Origin: Terriglobia bacterium
Lineage (GTDB): Bacteria; Acidobacteriota; Terriglobia; Terriglobales; Acidobacteriaceae
DNA: 64,000 bases
Direction: 5' to 3'
NCBI GenBank assembly: GCA_020073665.1
Contig: JAIQEU010000018.1
Span: forward strand, 1-64,000
Shown one piece after another: positions 1 to 8,672 of the stretch (position 1 is its first letter; each line of letters begins with the position of its first letter). Both the position numbers and the translations under genes were made by a program. The notes under the pieces were generated by a model. The model had not been told where the DNA came from and searched no databases. It worked only from the letters and a program-made list of their open reading frames with translations.

Positions 1-39
1 CCCGCAATTTGCTTTGGAGTTCTGTCGCAAACAGAGCGA

Positions 40-3000
40 CTAGTGCCAGTCTCCAGCAGCAATGAAGGCACCCCAGTAAAACGGATGAGTGCTCCGGTGT
101 TTCGCCCGACGTTGCCGGAGAATCTCCAAGCTGGCAGCACGTACCGATTCCCCGGTGTCCTTCCCATCCAAAAAGTGCTCGCGGTACAGCGTTCCCATCC
201 ATTGCCTTGTGGTTTCGTCCTCGACCGACCACAGGCTCATAATCACAGTCTTGGCTCCAGCCAATTGGAACGCCCGCCGCAGGCCAAATACACCTTCTCC
301 AACTCTGACTTCGCCAACTCCTGTGTCGCATGCAGACAGCACTGCCCAGTCCACCCCCGCCAGATTGATCCCTGCTATTTCTTCCGCAGTAAGAATCCCA
401 TCTGTCTCGTCTGGCTTGGCCGAGTCTCGACGATTCGCCCCAGCGAAGGCAAGTCCCGACAACAGCAACGGATTCTCGGCGGCCGCTGGCAGGATGCTTG
501 CGTCCCGTTTGCTGGGGTCCAACCGTCGTTGCACTGCCGACTCGCAACTACCCTCCAGAAAGAATCCGTGCGTGGCGACATGCAGGACGCGCTTGCCGGG
601 AGCGAATTGTTCGAATGCTTCCGGACTGGCGTCCGCGCCGGTCATCTGCAGCAATTCACCGCTGTCGGGCTGAACGGCAGATCCCCTCATGATCGGGGCG
701 CCTTCTCCAGCGCTGGATTGCCTCCACAGAGCAGCAATGTTCTCCGCTTCCTGCTGGGAGCCGGGCAAGGGGGGAAAGCGGAGAGTCTGGAACGTTCCGC
801 AAGCCGAGCGGGTACCGCGCAGGAGCGTTCCCGTTGTGCCGGTCGCCGTGCTCACTGGAGCCGACTGTTGACTTGACGCCACCGTAAGCTTGCCGGCCTG
901 ATCAAATGCCGGATTGCCCACGACCAGAATGCCTTTCCCTTGTTGGGATTGCTCGGGCACCAGGTCGCGCTCCGTAGAAAGGTAGTGGATCAACGGTTTG
1001 GTTTCGACGAGATACTGCGACACGCCAACCGGCAACGACGCCAGACTCACCAGGTGTAACGCCGCATCTGGAACCACGAATACCGCGCTGGCGTTGCCCA
1101 GGCCAGGTACTAGAGGGTCCCAGATCCTCCGGCGGAGCGCGGCTCCGGCGCGACGGTAGCTGCTCTCGTCTGTTTTTGCGGATACAGTCGCGGCCTCTGC
1201 TTGTTGCGTGATGTCTTGGCGCCATGCCGCGAGCAGATTCTCTATCTCGCGGGCGGCGCCCAGCCGTACGAGTTCCGGTTCATGTCCCCCTGCTCGCAGC
1301 ACAAATGCCGCATACGAAGGAACTGGCTCCGGAGCTACCTTGCCCGCCCGAGTTCTCTTGAGATCGTGTCTGTTGTATCGGACGAATGCCACGAGAGCGG
1401 CGTCGGGCGGTAACGCTGCAGAGATCTCCTTAAGTCCGAGCTGTGCCCGGGCCTGATCCTGCCGGAACGCGATGCTTTTCTCGGCGAGCATCCGTTCAGT
1501 TTTTTCCTTCCTCTCACGAGCGTCATCGAGGAACTTTCGATATGCCTCTGGCGTTCCGTCGCCAACGCCACGAAACACCAGCGTCGAAAGTTGCGCCCGG
1601 GCGGACGCAAGTTGGTTAGCGAGCTGGGTCACCTCCGGATCCCCACTGCCGTACGCGGAACGATGGCGCGCAGCCAGTTCATCGAACACCAGCGCCCGCG
1701 AGTGAATCACGGCATCGAAGACTTGGCTGCGAGCCGAAGGCGTATGGGCGCGGTCCGCGGTGAGGGTCAGGGCTAGATCCAATCCCGATGCACGGATGTC
1801 CTCATAAGCCAGCGCCTGCCGTTCCGAAAGCGTGCGCACCGACACACGCAGATGTTCCGCGCCGATATTCTCGGCCCGCAAGGCCATCTCTAATGCTTCT
1901 GGCCTTCTCCCGAAGGCCGCTAAAGTGAGGGCAAGGTCATTCAGACTGCGTGCCAGGTCAGGGTGCGTTGGCCCGAGATTTTTCTCGCGTATATCCACGG
2001 CTCGACGCAGGTAGCTCTCGGAACTGGCCAGGTCACCCTGCTCATAAGCCAGTTCACCGATGTCGTTCAGAATTTCCGGTACGCACGAGGAATCCGGGCA
2101 GGACTTCTGACTCATCTGTAGCGCACGCAGACCGTATTCCATGGCCATGCTTCTATTTCGTCGCGCCCGTTCTAACTTAGCGAGATCGTACAGACTATTC
2201 GCTACATACAGCGACTCCGGAGCTACCTTCTGCCGCATCTCCAAGGCCCTGTGGTAATGGTCGGCTGCTGAGCCAAGATCGCCTTGATCTCGTAAAATGT
2301 CTCCCATCTCGCTCAACTGGGCCGCGACTTCGACCGAGTCCCCCTGCCTATTCTGGAATAGGGTGATAGTGCGGCGGAATTGTTCGAGGGCGGATGCCAA
2401 ATCCCCTTGGTCATAAAGGTTTTGCGCTATGTCCACCTGAGCAACTAGAACTCCACCACCCTTAGGAGAGACCTTTTGAAAGATCGCGAGCGCCTTTTCG
2501 AAATAGTCGTTCGCCGAGGCAAAATCATATTGGGCACCCGCAATCAACCCAAGATGTATCAGCCCAGAGGCCACGCCAATGTCGCCGCTCAGATTTTCCG
2601 CGATGGCCTGCATGCGCTGGAAATGGCCGAGTGCCGAGGGCAGATCACCTTCTTGGAACTCCAGATTCGCCAAGGCGTCCAAACTTTTGCCGAGCACCTC
2701 GGACCCTGGAGCCAGTCTCTCCGAAAGGGCGGATGCCTCCTCAAGGTACCGGTGCGCGGTGACAAAATCTGTCAGGCCCATTTCCAAGGTGCCCAGGTCG
2801 GCCAGGATGTCTGCTTCCTCGATGGATCCGCCGGGCGCGATGTTCTTTTGAATCCGCAACGCTGCGAGCAGGTGCTCGCGTGTCTTGTCAGCGTGAGCGT
2901 CGTCGCCCATCTCTATTTCGGATTCACCCAGGTAGTGCAGGCTCTCTACCACCAGGGACGAATCCGGAGCCAAACGTTGGCTTATCTCAAGCGCCCGTGC

Positions 3001-3705
3001 GGTACAATCGTGTGCCACGTGATAGGGATCGGCAAGACCTGGCACTTTGCGGGTAAGCGACAATTTCGCTAGGGCGATCAATGTCTCCACTATGTGCAAA
3101 GATTCCGGCGTCTGTTTTTTCCTCATCGCCAGCGCGGCATTCAGGTAGTCCCAGCCTGCTCCTCTTTGTTTTTGCTCACTCAGCGTAACTCCCGAGTCGT
3201 GCAGCGCCTGGGCGAGCGCACCCGGGCGCTGAGTCTCCTCCTTCCCCACTGCCAAGCCTTGTGAAAACAGCCTCTGTGACTCAGTGCGGTTGTCCGCAGA
3301 GAGCAACCCCGCCTGCACAAGTGCCCTGATCTGCTCCGGGGTGTCGCCGGCGCGCGCCCAGATCTGCTGAGCCTCCTGCCACGCGGCTAGAGCTTCCGGA
3401 ATGCGCTGGAGATCCCGCAGGGCCTTTGCACGCGCTTGCTGTGCGAATGCCGCACCGGCTGTGTCGTGGGTATCTCGGGCCACTTCGAGGGCTTGGTCTG
3501 CTGTTTTGAGCGAGTCGAGCTGCTGCTTCGCTTCGCCCAGGCGGCTAGCCTCAGCCAGCATCTTGTCCACGGCTGCCGACGCCTTTGGCCCAGAAGGTTC
3601 CGCAGCAACTGTAGCTGGTTGGGATGATTCAGTGGCAGCGCACGCGTGGGGCTGGAGTGTGGAGCATGCGAGCAGAGATACCAAGATCCGGATGGTCTGC
3701 GTCAA
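40..3705 (-). CDS. Secreted TPR-repeat protein with C-terminal CHAT (caspase-like) domain
   Basis: 1221 aa. The N-terminus has a signal peptide-like stretch ending in a small-residue site near residue 23. Residues about 60-620 are successive tetratricopeptide repeats (LALREQG/AxxxyxxAL type). The C-terminal 350 residues match the CHAT peptidase family, with the His motif HVATHGFF near residue 1041 and the Cys motif LSACDTG near 1124, both appropriately spaced. CHAT domains are clan CD proteases; TPR-CHAT proteins are common in Acidobacteriota, Cyanobacteria and Myxococcota. The substrate is unknown. The gene is intact, with the TAG stop close to the window edge. Its start lies next to a recombinase fragment and tRNA-Asn, so it may sit beside an integration site. 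The signal peptide suggests a periplasmic or exported role rather than an intracellular CRISPR- or gasdermin-type role. Confidence 0.9.
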   Translation of the reverse strand: MTQTIRILVSLLACSTLQPHACAATESSQPATVAAEPSGPKASAAVDKMLAEASRLGEAKQQLDSLKTADQALEVARDTHDTAGAAFAQQARAKALRDLQRIPEALAAWQEAQQIWARAGDTPEQIRALVQAGLLSADNRTESQRLFSQGLAVGKEETQRPGALAQALHDSGVTLSEQKQRGAGWDYLNAALAMRKKQTPESLHIVETLIALAKLSLTRKVPGLADPYHVAHDCTARALEISQRLAPDSSLVVESLHYLGESEIEMGDDAHADKTREHLLAALRIQKNIAPGGSIEEADILADLGTLEMGLTDFVTAHRYLEEASALSERLAPGSEVLGKSLDALANLEFQEGDLPSALGHFQRMQAIAENLSGDIGVASGLIHLGLIAGAQYDFASANDYFEKALAIFQKVSPKGGGVLVAQVDIAQNLYDQGDLASALEQFRRTITLFQNRQGDSVEVAAQLSEMGDILRDQGDLGSAADHYHRALEMRQKVAPESLYVANSLYDLAKLERARRNRSMAMEYGLRALQMSQKSCPDSSCVPEILNDIGELAYEQGDLASSESYLRRAVDIREKNLGPTHPDLARSLNDLALTLAAFGRRPEALEMALRAENIGAEHLRVSVRTLSERQALAYEDIRASGLDLALTLTADRAHTPSARSQVFDAVIHSRALVFDELAARHRSAYGSGDPEVTQLANQLASARAQLSTLVFRGVGDGTPEAYRKFLDDARERKEKTERMLAEKSIAFRQDQARAQLGLKEISAALPPDAALVAFVRYNRHDLKRTRAGKVAPEPVPSYAAFVLRAGGHEPELVRLGAAREIENLLAAWRQDITQQAEAATVSAKTDESSYRRAGAALRRRIWDPLVPGLGNASAVFVVPDAALHLVSLASLPVGVSQYLVETKPLIHYLSTERDLVPEQSQQGKGILVVGNPAFDQAGKLTVASSQQSAPVSTATGTTGTLLRGTRSACGTFQTLRFPPLPGSQQEAENIAALWRQSSAGEGAPIMRGSAVQPDSGELLQMTGADASPEAFEQFAPGKRVLHVATHGFFLEGSCESAVQRRLDPSKRDASILPAAAENPLLLSGLAFAGANRRDSAKPDETDGILTAEEIAGINLAGVDWAVLSACDTGVGEVRVGEGVFGLRRAFQLAGAKTVIMSLWSVEDETTRQWMGTLYREHFLDGKDTGESVRAASLEILRQRRAKHRSTHPFYWGAFIAAGDWH

Positions 3706-3710
3706 CCGCG

Positions 3711-3869
3711 GTGCGCATGATCTCCGAAGTTTACGGTCACGTCGGCCTTCCTGCGAAACAGCGGGCGATGGTGCAGGTCGAACAGTTCATGGCCGCACAA
3801 AGAAAACCCTCTGGGGTGGGCACAGAACTGGGCACAATCGAGGACGAGAAAATTTTAAGGGTTCAGTAA
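3711..3869 (+). pseudogene. Tyrosine recombinase (integrase) C-terminal remnant
   Basis: The reading frame gives EVYGHVGLPAKQRAMVQVEQ and then a divergent tail to a TAA at 3867. This resembles the last segment of phage-type tyrosine recombinases, where the nucleophile Tyr lies in a xxYGHV motif followed by an amphipathic tail. The upstream catalytic boxes are missing because the CHAT gene start lies there. The fragment points at, and stops 14 bp from, the 3' end of tRNA-Asn, the usual arrangement for an integrase next to its tRNA attachment site. The similarity rests on a short motif, so the call is tentative. Confidence 0.45.
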
Positions 3870-3882
3870 GTGCTTGAGAAAA

Positions 3883-3958
<76 letters not shown>

Positions 3959-4027
3959 GTGTGGGGTGAACTCTTCCTCATCCATAATATCATTTGCACG
4001 CGGATTTGCTAAGCTACCGGGGGTGAG

Positions 4028-6181
4028 GTGATTATGCCAGGAGGGTGGCGTTTGTTCTGGATTCTTGCCGGTCTTTTTCTTTTTGCCGCAGCACTTTTCG
4101 CCGGAGACAGCTCTGCTCCCACCGCCACAGCGGCCCCGCCAAAAGTTCCCGTCCACGTGGTCGAAGACACCATCTACGGCCACACCATCGCCGACCCCTA
4201 CCGCTGGCTCGAGAATAGCGACAGCCCGGAGACCCAGCAGTTCGTCCACGACGAACTGGCCTACACTCGCAGCATCCTTGACCCGCTGCCGCTGCGCGAC
4301 CAGATCCACAAGCGCCTTACCGACCTGATGTCCATCGGCGCCATCGGTACCCCGCAGATTGGCGGTCCTTATTATTTCTACACCCGCCGCGAGGGCACCC
4401 AGAACCAGCCGGTGCTGCTGGTGCGTGAGGGCTCGAACGGGAAAGACCGTGCCCTGGTCGATCCCAACCAGATGTCGAGCGATGGCACCACTGCCATGGA
4501 CTGGTGGTATCCCTCCGACGACGGCAAGTTTGTAGCCTATGGAATCTCCAACAGCGGCTCCGAGCAGAGTGTGCTGCACGTGGTTGAAACCGCTACTGGC
4601 AAGGTCTTGCCCGACACCATCGACCGCACCCGCTTCGGCGGCGTGGCCTGGAAAAAGGATAACTCCGGTTTTTACTACAATCGCAATCCCAGGAAGGGTG
4701 ACGTCCCCGCCGGCGAAGAGGTGTACCACGTCAAAACCTTTTACCATGCGCTGGGCAGCGATCCCGCCACTGACAAGCTCTTCTTCGGTGAAGGGTTGGG
4801 CGCACAGGAAATTCCCAGCGTACAGTTCGCCGACGACGACGGCCGCTGGCTGCTGATCAAAGTCTTCGTCACCTATGTGAAGTCCGAACTCTACCTGCAG
4901 GATCTGAAGGCGGGCACGCCGCCGGTCAAGATCACCAACGATAAAGAGGCTATCTACGACGGCGAAATCTTCCGCGGCAAAATCTACATCACCAGCAACG
5001 AAGACGCGCCCCGTTTCCGCATGTTCGTGGCGGACGTGGGCCATCCCCAACGCGAGCACTGGAGCGAAGCCATCCCCCAGAGCGACGCCATCCTGCAGAA
5101 CATCAGCGTGGTCGGAGAGAAACTGGTCGGGCTGTACGAGAAAAACGCCAGTTCGCAACTCAAGCTGTTCGAACTGAGTGGCAAGCCGATGGCCGACGTT
5201 CCTCTCCCCACCATCGGTTCGGTGGCTGGCTTGGGCGGCAAGTGGGACCGCAAGGAGATGTTCTTCGGCTTCCAGTCCTTCATCGTTCCTCCCACCATCT
5301 ACCGTTACGACCTCGACGACCGCAAAACCAGTCTCTGGGACAAGGTCCACTCCTCCATCGATCCCTCCGCCTACGAAGTCCACCAGGAATGGTTCACCTC
5401 CAAAGATGGCACCAGGGTCCCCATGTTCCTGTTCCACAAGAAAGGCATCGAACGGAACGGCAAGAATCCCACGCTGCTGACCGGCTATGGCGGCTTCAAC
5501 ATCAGCCTGACCCCGCAGTTCGTTCCCGACCGCTTTGTGTGGCTCGAGCACGGAGGCATATTCGCCGTCGCCAACCTGCGTGGCGGCTCCGAGTTCGGCG
5601 AGGAGTGGCATCGCGCCGGCATGCTCGGCCACAAGCAGAATGTATTTGATGACTTCATCGCCGCCTCCGAGTACCTGGTCGCGCAGAAGTACGCCGACAA
5701 GGATCATCTGGCCATCCGTGGCGGATCCAATGGCGGCCTGCTGATGGGCGCGATGATTACGCAACGTCCCGACCTGTTCAAGGTGGTGGTGTGCCAGGTG
5801 CCGCTGCTCGACATGTTGCGCTACCAGAATTTCCTGATTGCCAAGTTGTGGGTGCCGGAATATGGCTCCGCCGATGATCCCAAGCAATTCGACTGGCTCT
5901 ACGCCTACTCGCCCTACCATCACGTGAAGCCGGGCACGGAATATCCCTCCATCCTCTTTATGACGGCCGACAGCGACTCGCGCGTGGATCCCATGCACGC
6001 CAAGAAGATGGCTGCCCTGATGCAGGCCGAGGCCGCCAACGGCCAGAGTCGCGAACGCCCCATCCTGCTGCGCATCGAACCCAAGGCCGGGCACGGCGTA
6101 GGCAAGCCCATCAGCAAACAGATCGAGGAACTGACCGATATCAATTCCTTCCTGTTCTGGCAGCTGGGAGTAAGAGAGTAG
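4028..6181 (+). CDS. Prolyl oligopeptidase (family S9A), probably exported
   Basis: About 717 aa, the usual family length. An N-terminal hydrophobic signal segment is followed by the beta-propeller domain (motif ADPYRWLEN near residue 55) and a C-terminal alpha/beta hydrolase domain. The catalytic triad is visible: Ser in GGSNGG near 566, Asp in SDSRVDP near 649 and His in KAGHGVG near 687. It cleaves short proline-containing peptides. Two starts are possible: GTG at 4028, or ATG at 4034, which has GAGGTG just upstream at 4025-4030. The ATG is slightly more likely. The gene stands alone, preceded by the divergent tRNA-Asn. Confidence 0.95.
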   Translation: MIMPGGWRLFWILAGLFLFAAALFAGDSSAPTATAAPPKVPVHVVEDTIYGHTIADPYRWLENSDSPETQQFVHDELAYTRSILDPLPLRDQIHKRLTDLMSIGAIGTPQIGGPYYFYTRREGTQNQPVLLVREGSNGKDRALVDPNQMSSDGTTAMDWWYPSDDGKFVAYGISNSGSEQSVLHVVETATGKVLPDTIDRTRFGGVAWKKDNSGFYYNRNPRKGDVPAGEEVYHVKTFYHALGSDPATDKLFFGEGLGAQEIPSVQFADDDGRWLLIKVFVTYVKSELYLQDLKAGTPPVKITNDKEAIYDGEIFRGKIYITSNEDAPRFRMFVADVGHPQREHWSEAIPQSDAILQNISVVGEKLVGLYEKNASSQLKLFELSGKPMADVPLPTIGSVAGLGGKWDRKEMFFGFQSFIVPPTIYRYDLDDRKTSLWDKVHSSIDPSAYEVHQEWFTSKDGTRVPMFLFHKKGIERNGKNPTLLTGYGGFNISLTPQFVPDRFVWLEHGGIFAVANLRGGSEFGEEWHRAGMLGHKQNVFDDFIAASEYLVAQKYADKDHLAIRGGSNGGLLMGAMITQRPDLFKVVVCQVPLLDMLRYQNFLIAKLWVPEYGSADDPKQFDWLYAYSPYHHVKPGTEYPSILFMTADSDSRVDPMHAKKMAALMQAEAANGQSRERPILLRIEPKAGHGVGKPISKQIEELTDINSFLFWQLGVRE

Positions 6182-6258
6182 TCAGTGAGAAGTACGTCGC
6201 GATTGGTTCGGTAGCCGGCCGTCGCGAAGTGGCGAAGAGAATGCAGTTTGTCGGGCAG

Positions 6259-6278
6259 GGCACGGCTTCAGCCGTGCC
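6259..6278. repeat. Short palindromic intergenic repeat (GCACGGCT-AGCCGTGC)
   Basis: An 8-9 bp perfect inverted repeat with a 2-nt loop lies just after the peptidase gene. It is the type of palindrome I know as dispersed in Acidobacteriota intergenic regions. It has no T-run, so terminator function is uncertain. It lies inside an open frame that extends the next gene upstream, which argues against that longer start. Confidence 0.5.
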
Positions 6279-6339
6279 GAAAGCTCGCAGAACTAGACAA
6301 GTCTTTGAACCCTGCGCCCTCACGTGTCAAAATCACGTC

Positions 6340-6753
6340 GTGCGCTACATCCTCAAGCACTTCGACCTGATCCCCTGGCTCGGCGTCTACATCTATTGCC
6401 TCTTCCACAGCCGCCCGGCTTGGCAGTACATCACCGGAATGGTGATTGCCGGCATTGGTTTTGTCCTCTGGTGGATCGCCCGCGCCCAGCTTGGAGATTC
6501 CTTCAGCGCAAGGCCCAAGGCACACAAACTGGTCACAACGGGGCTCTACTCGAAAATAAGAAACCCAATTTATCTGTTTGGCACGCTCGCCGTGATTAGC
6601 ATCTGTTTCGGTATGCACTGGTACTGGGTTGGCGGGGCGATCTTGGTTGTCTCCCTGATTGGGCAGACCCGCCGTGCCCGCGCCGAGGCCCGCGTTCTCG
6701 AGGCCGCCTTCCCCGAAGAATATCGTCAATACCGCGCCCGCACTTGGTTCTAA
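6340..6753 (+). CDS. Isoprenylcysteine methyltransferase-family (ICMT/PEMT-like) integral membrane protein
   Basis: 137 aa from GTG 6340. There are several hydrophobic helices and the C-terminal family signature: GLYSKIRNPIYLFG, then ARAEARVLEAAFPEEYRQY and a final RTWF. This is typical of small bacterial SAM-dependent membrane methyltransferases of the ICMT-like superfamily; the substrate cannot be told. The frame stays open to 6229, but the extra residues translate the palindromic repeat, so the shorter start is preferred even though no clear ribosome site precedes it. Confidence 0.75.
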   Translation: MRYILKHFDLIPWLGVYIYCLFHSRPAWQYITGMVIAGIGFVLWWIARAQLGDSFSARPKAHKLVTTGLYSKIRNPIYLFGTLAVISICFGMHWYWVGGAILVVSLIGQTRRARAEARVLEAAFPEEYRQYRARTWF

Positions 6754-6839
6754 AATACTCAGTCCGCTGGCCACAGGTCGTGGTCCGCAGGCCAGGATTC
6801 GATGAGTGTTCCTGCCGCCTGCGCCCTGCCACCTGTCTT

Positions 6840-7370
6840 TCAGGGTTTTCCCGCAAGCGTGTACTCGAACTCGTACGAATGCTTTCCGTTATCGATCTTG
6901 ATCGTCATCCGCCCCGCAAGCCCCACCAGTTGCCCGGTACCGGAATCCGGCACCACCGTGATCGTCAGTTGCGGCGTGCCGCGCGTCATGGTCCCGCTAT
7001 GCTGCAGGACAAAACTCCCGCTGCGGCCGCCGAGCGTTCCACTTACTCGCTCGATCGCGACATATCCGGCCGAGCCCTTGACGCTTGTCGCCGCGCTCAA
7101 CATCTCACCCTTGCTGGTCCCTTCCAGATCGCCGTGAAACTGTTTGTCAATCGACATCCTGCCCAGGGTCGCATCCGCCACTTTGTCGTCCAGCGTCAGC
7201 GGGTTCAGCTTTACATCAAACGTTCCACCTGCATGACTTCTCATGACCGCCTCTTTCTGGACTGGACTTGCACCCGCCGAACCCGTCTGGGCGTACCCCG
7301 ACAAGCTCAATCCGACGCCCAGGCAGACACGCGCGATGACGCCAAAACCGGCTGGCACGCGATTCTTCAT
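6840..7370 (-). CDS. DUF3224 secreted protein
   Basis: 176 aa. After a signal-like N-terminus, residues 47-175 follow the DUF3224 pattern: GTFDVKL, FHGDLEGTSKGEML, RVSGTLGGRSGSFVLQHSGT, VVPDSGTGQLVGL and KHSYEFEYTL. The family is predicted to form a small beta-barrel and its function is unknown. It is transcribed divergently from the next gene. Confidence 0.85.
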   Translation of the reverse strand: MKNRVPAGFGVIARVCLGVGLSLSGYAQTGSAGASPVQKEAVMRSHAGGTFDVKLNPLTLDDKVADATLGRMSIDKQFHGDLEGTSKGEMLSAATSVKGSAGYVAIERVSGTLGGRSGSFVLQHSGTMTRGTPQLTITVVPDSGTGQLVGLAGRMTIKIDNGKHSYEFEYTLAGKP

Positions 7371-7510
7371 ACTTGTCTGGCCCCACCTTGGCCACCGATC
7401 AATATATATCGAACTCGGCTCCGGCTACTCTGAGGCGGCACAACAGGTGTACACTGCTTCCGGTTTTCGAAGACGGAAATTTAGCGCATATTTCCCGCGG
7501 GGGGTGGCTT

Positions 7511-8092
7511 GTGGCGGTACCTCTAACAGGCCCGGAAACCAAACAGCTCATCAGAGAATTTTCTGCTTACATCCAGCAGCAGCGGGATTCTTTCTTCCCT
7601 GAGAGCCTTGCCCTCAGCCCTCGACACAAGGAACCACTCGAAGGGTTCTTTTCTTCTTCCCTGCTTGAAAAAGTCCGTATCGTGCAGCTTCAGGGCAATA
7701 GAATTCCGCTGCCGGTAATTTCCCTGCGCGACCGGATCAGCCAGTATGTCGAACTGCCCGACATCGCGCACATGAACTCGTTTACTTTCTGGGATGTGCT
7801 GGTGTTTCAGGACCCGATCACCGAGCGCAGGCTCTTCCACGGACTGGTGCACGCGGTGCAGCTTGCCCGATTGGGACTGGAAACGTATCTCGAACTCTAC
7901 ATACGCGCCTTCCTGAAGACCGGCAAGTACCTCACGGTTCCTCTGGAAGTCCAGGCCTTCCGCATGGATGCCCGTTTCTCCGAAGCCTCCGCCGACCGCT
8001 TCAAAGTAGAGGAAGAGGTTGAGCTATGGTTACAGCGAGGGCTTTATCAGATGGGCGCGCCAACGCCGGAGACGTACAGACCAGTGCGCTGA
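7511..8092 (+). CDS. Conserved hypothetical protein
   Basis: 193 aa from GTG 7511, which is preceded by a G-rich stretch at 7496-7504; the frame is open further upstream to 7373. The protein has no signal peptide or membrane helix. It contains a conserved-looking helical segment, FHGLVHAVQLARLG, with the FxxxxH/FHxxVHxxQ spacing of a degenerate zinc-peptidase-like helix, but no supporting third ligand that I can identify. I do not recognise a named family. Confidence 0.6.
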   Translation: MAVPLTGPETKQLIREFSAYIQQQRDSFFPESLALSPRHKEPLEGFFSSSLLEKVRIVQLQGNRIPLPVISLRDRISQYVELPDIAHMNSFTFWDVLVFQDPITERRLFHGLVHAVQLARLGLETYLELYIRAFLKTGKYLTVPLEVQAFRMDARFSEASADRFKVEEEVELWLQRGLYQMGAPTPETYRPVR

Positions 8093-8672
8093 ATCCAGCA
8101 ACTAGAAGAAAAAACGCACACGCCCAGCGGTCAATACCCATCTCAGGCGGGATTCTCGGCTCCAGGCAAGAAACCGCCGGGGGTTTAATCCGGCGGTCAG
8201 GCATGGGGGAGGGAGATTGAGAGCAATGAGTCTTTCGACTCCGGTAGGAAAAGGCCTGCCATGCGCGATGGCAGGCTTCTCCTTCGTTCACTCAACGCCG
8301 CAGTTTCCGAAGCTTGCTTGGGGCGCTAGGAAACCGGGTACCCCATTTCTCGCGTGTGCAAGAAATGGCTAACTTGCCGCTATAGTGCTCCTTTAAACCT
8401 TAAGCCAGGCTGAATTATTCAAAACTCTGAGCCGGGTGCCCCATCCTAGCGCGTTCTTTGCGCTAGGGTGGGAATTTGTCCCGAACCCTCCAACTGGTGT
8501 CGCACCCCTGCTATCCCCAGATCCCCATTGCAGTCAGTGTGCAAATTCATGCATCTTGACACCCTCGCCGCTCGCCCCTAACATCCTCGCAATCTTGGGG
8601 GTAGCTCGCCCTGCACCCGCAGCGTGCACCGTTCCAAAAGGCCTTCACTTCAAATTTCCACAGAGGAAGAAC
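8093..8672. other. Intergenic region with hairpins and a GGGTGCCCC-family repeat
   Basis: No supported gene. It contains a CCGCCGG/CCGGCGG hairpin near 8172-8196 and a perfect 9-bp stem-loop at 8254-8276 followed by TTCTCCTT, a plausible terminator of the upstream gene. At 8431-8475 a copy of the dispersed repeat starts GCCGGGTGCCCCA and folds through CCTAGCGC/GCGCTAGG. Confidence 0.6.
8254..8276 (+). terminator. Probable intrinsic terminator
   Basis: GCCTGCCAT and ATGGCAGGC form a perfect 9-bp stem around a 5-nt loop, followed by a short T/C-rich run. It lies 160 bp downstream of the hypothetical gene ending at 8092. Confidence 0.45.

Noticed and set aside
8001-8291. Minus-strand frame with a signal-peptide-like stretch
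   Set aside because: Overlaps the end of the plus-strand gene and crosses two hairpins; no ribosome site.
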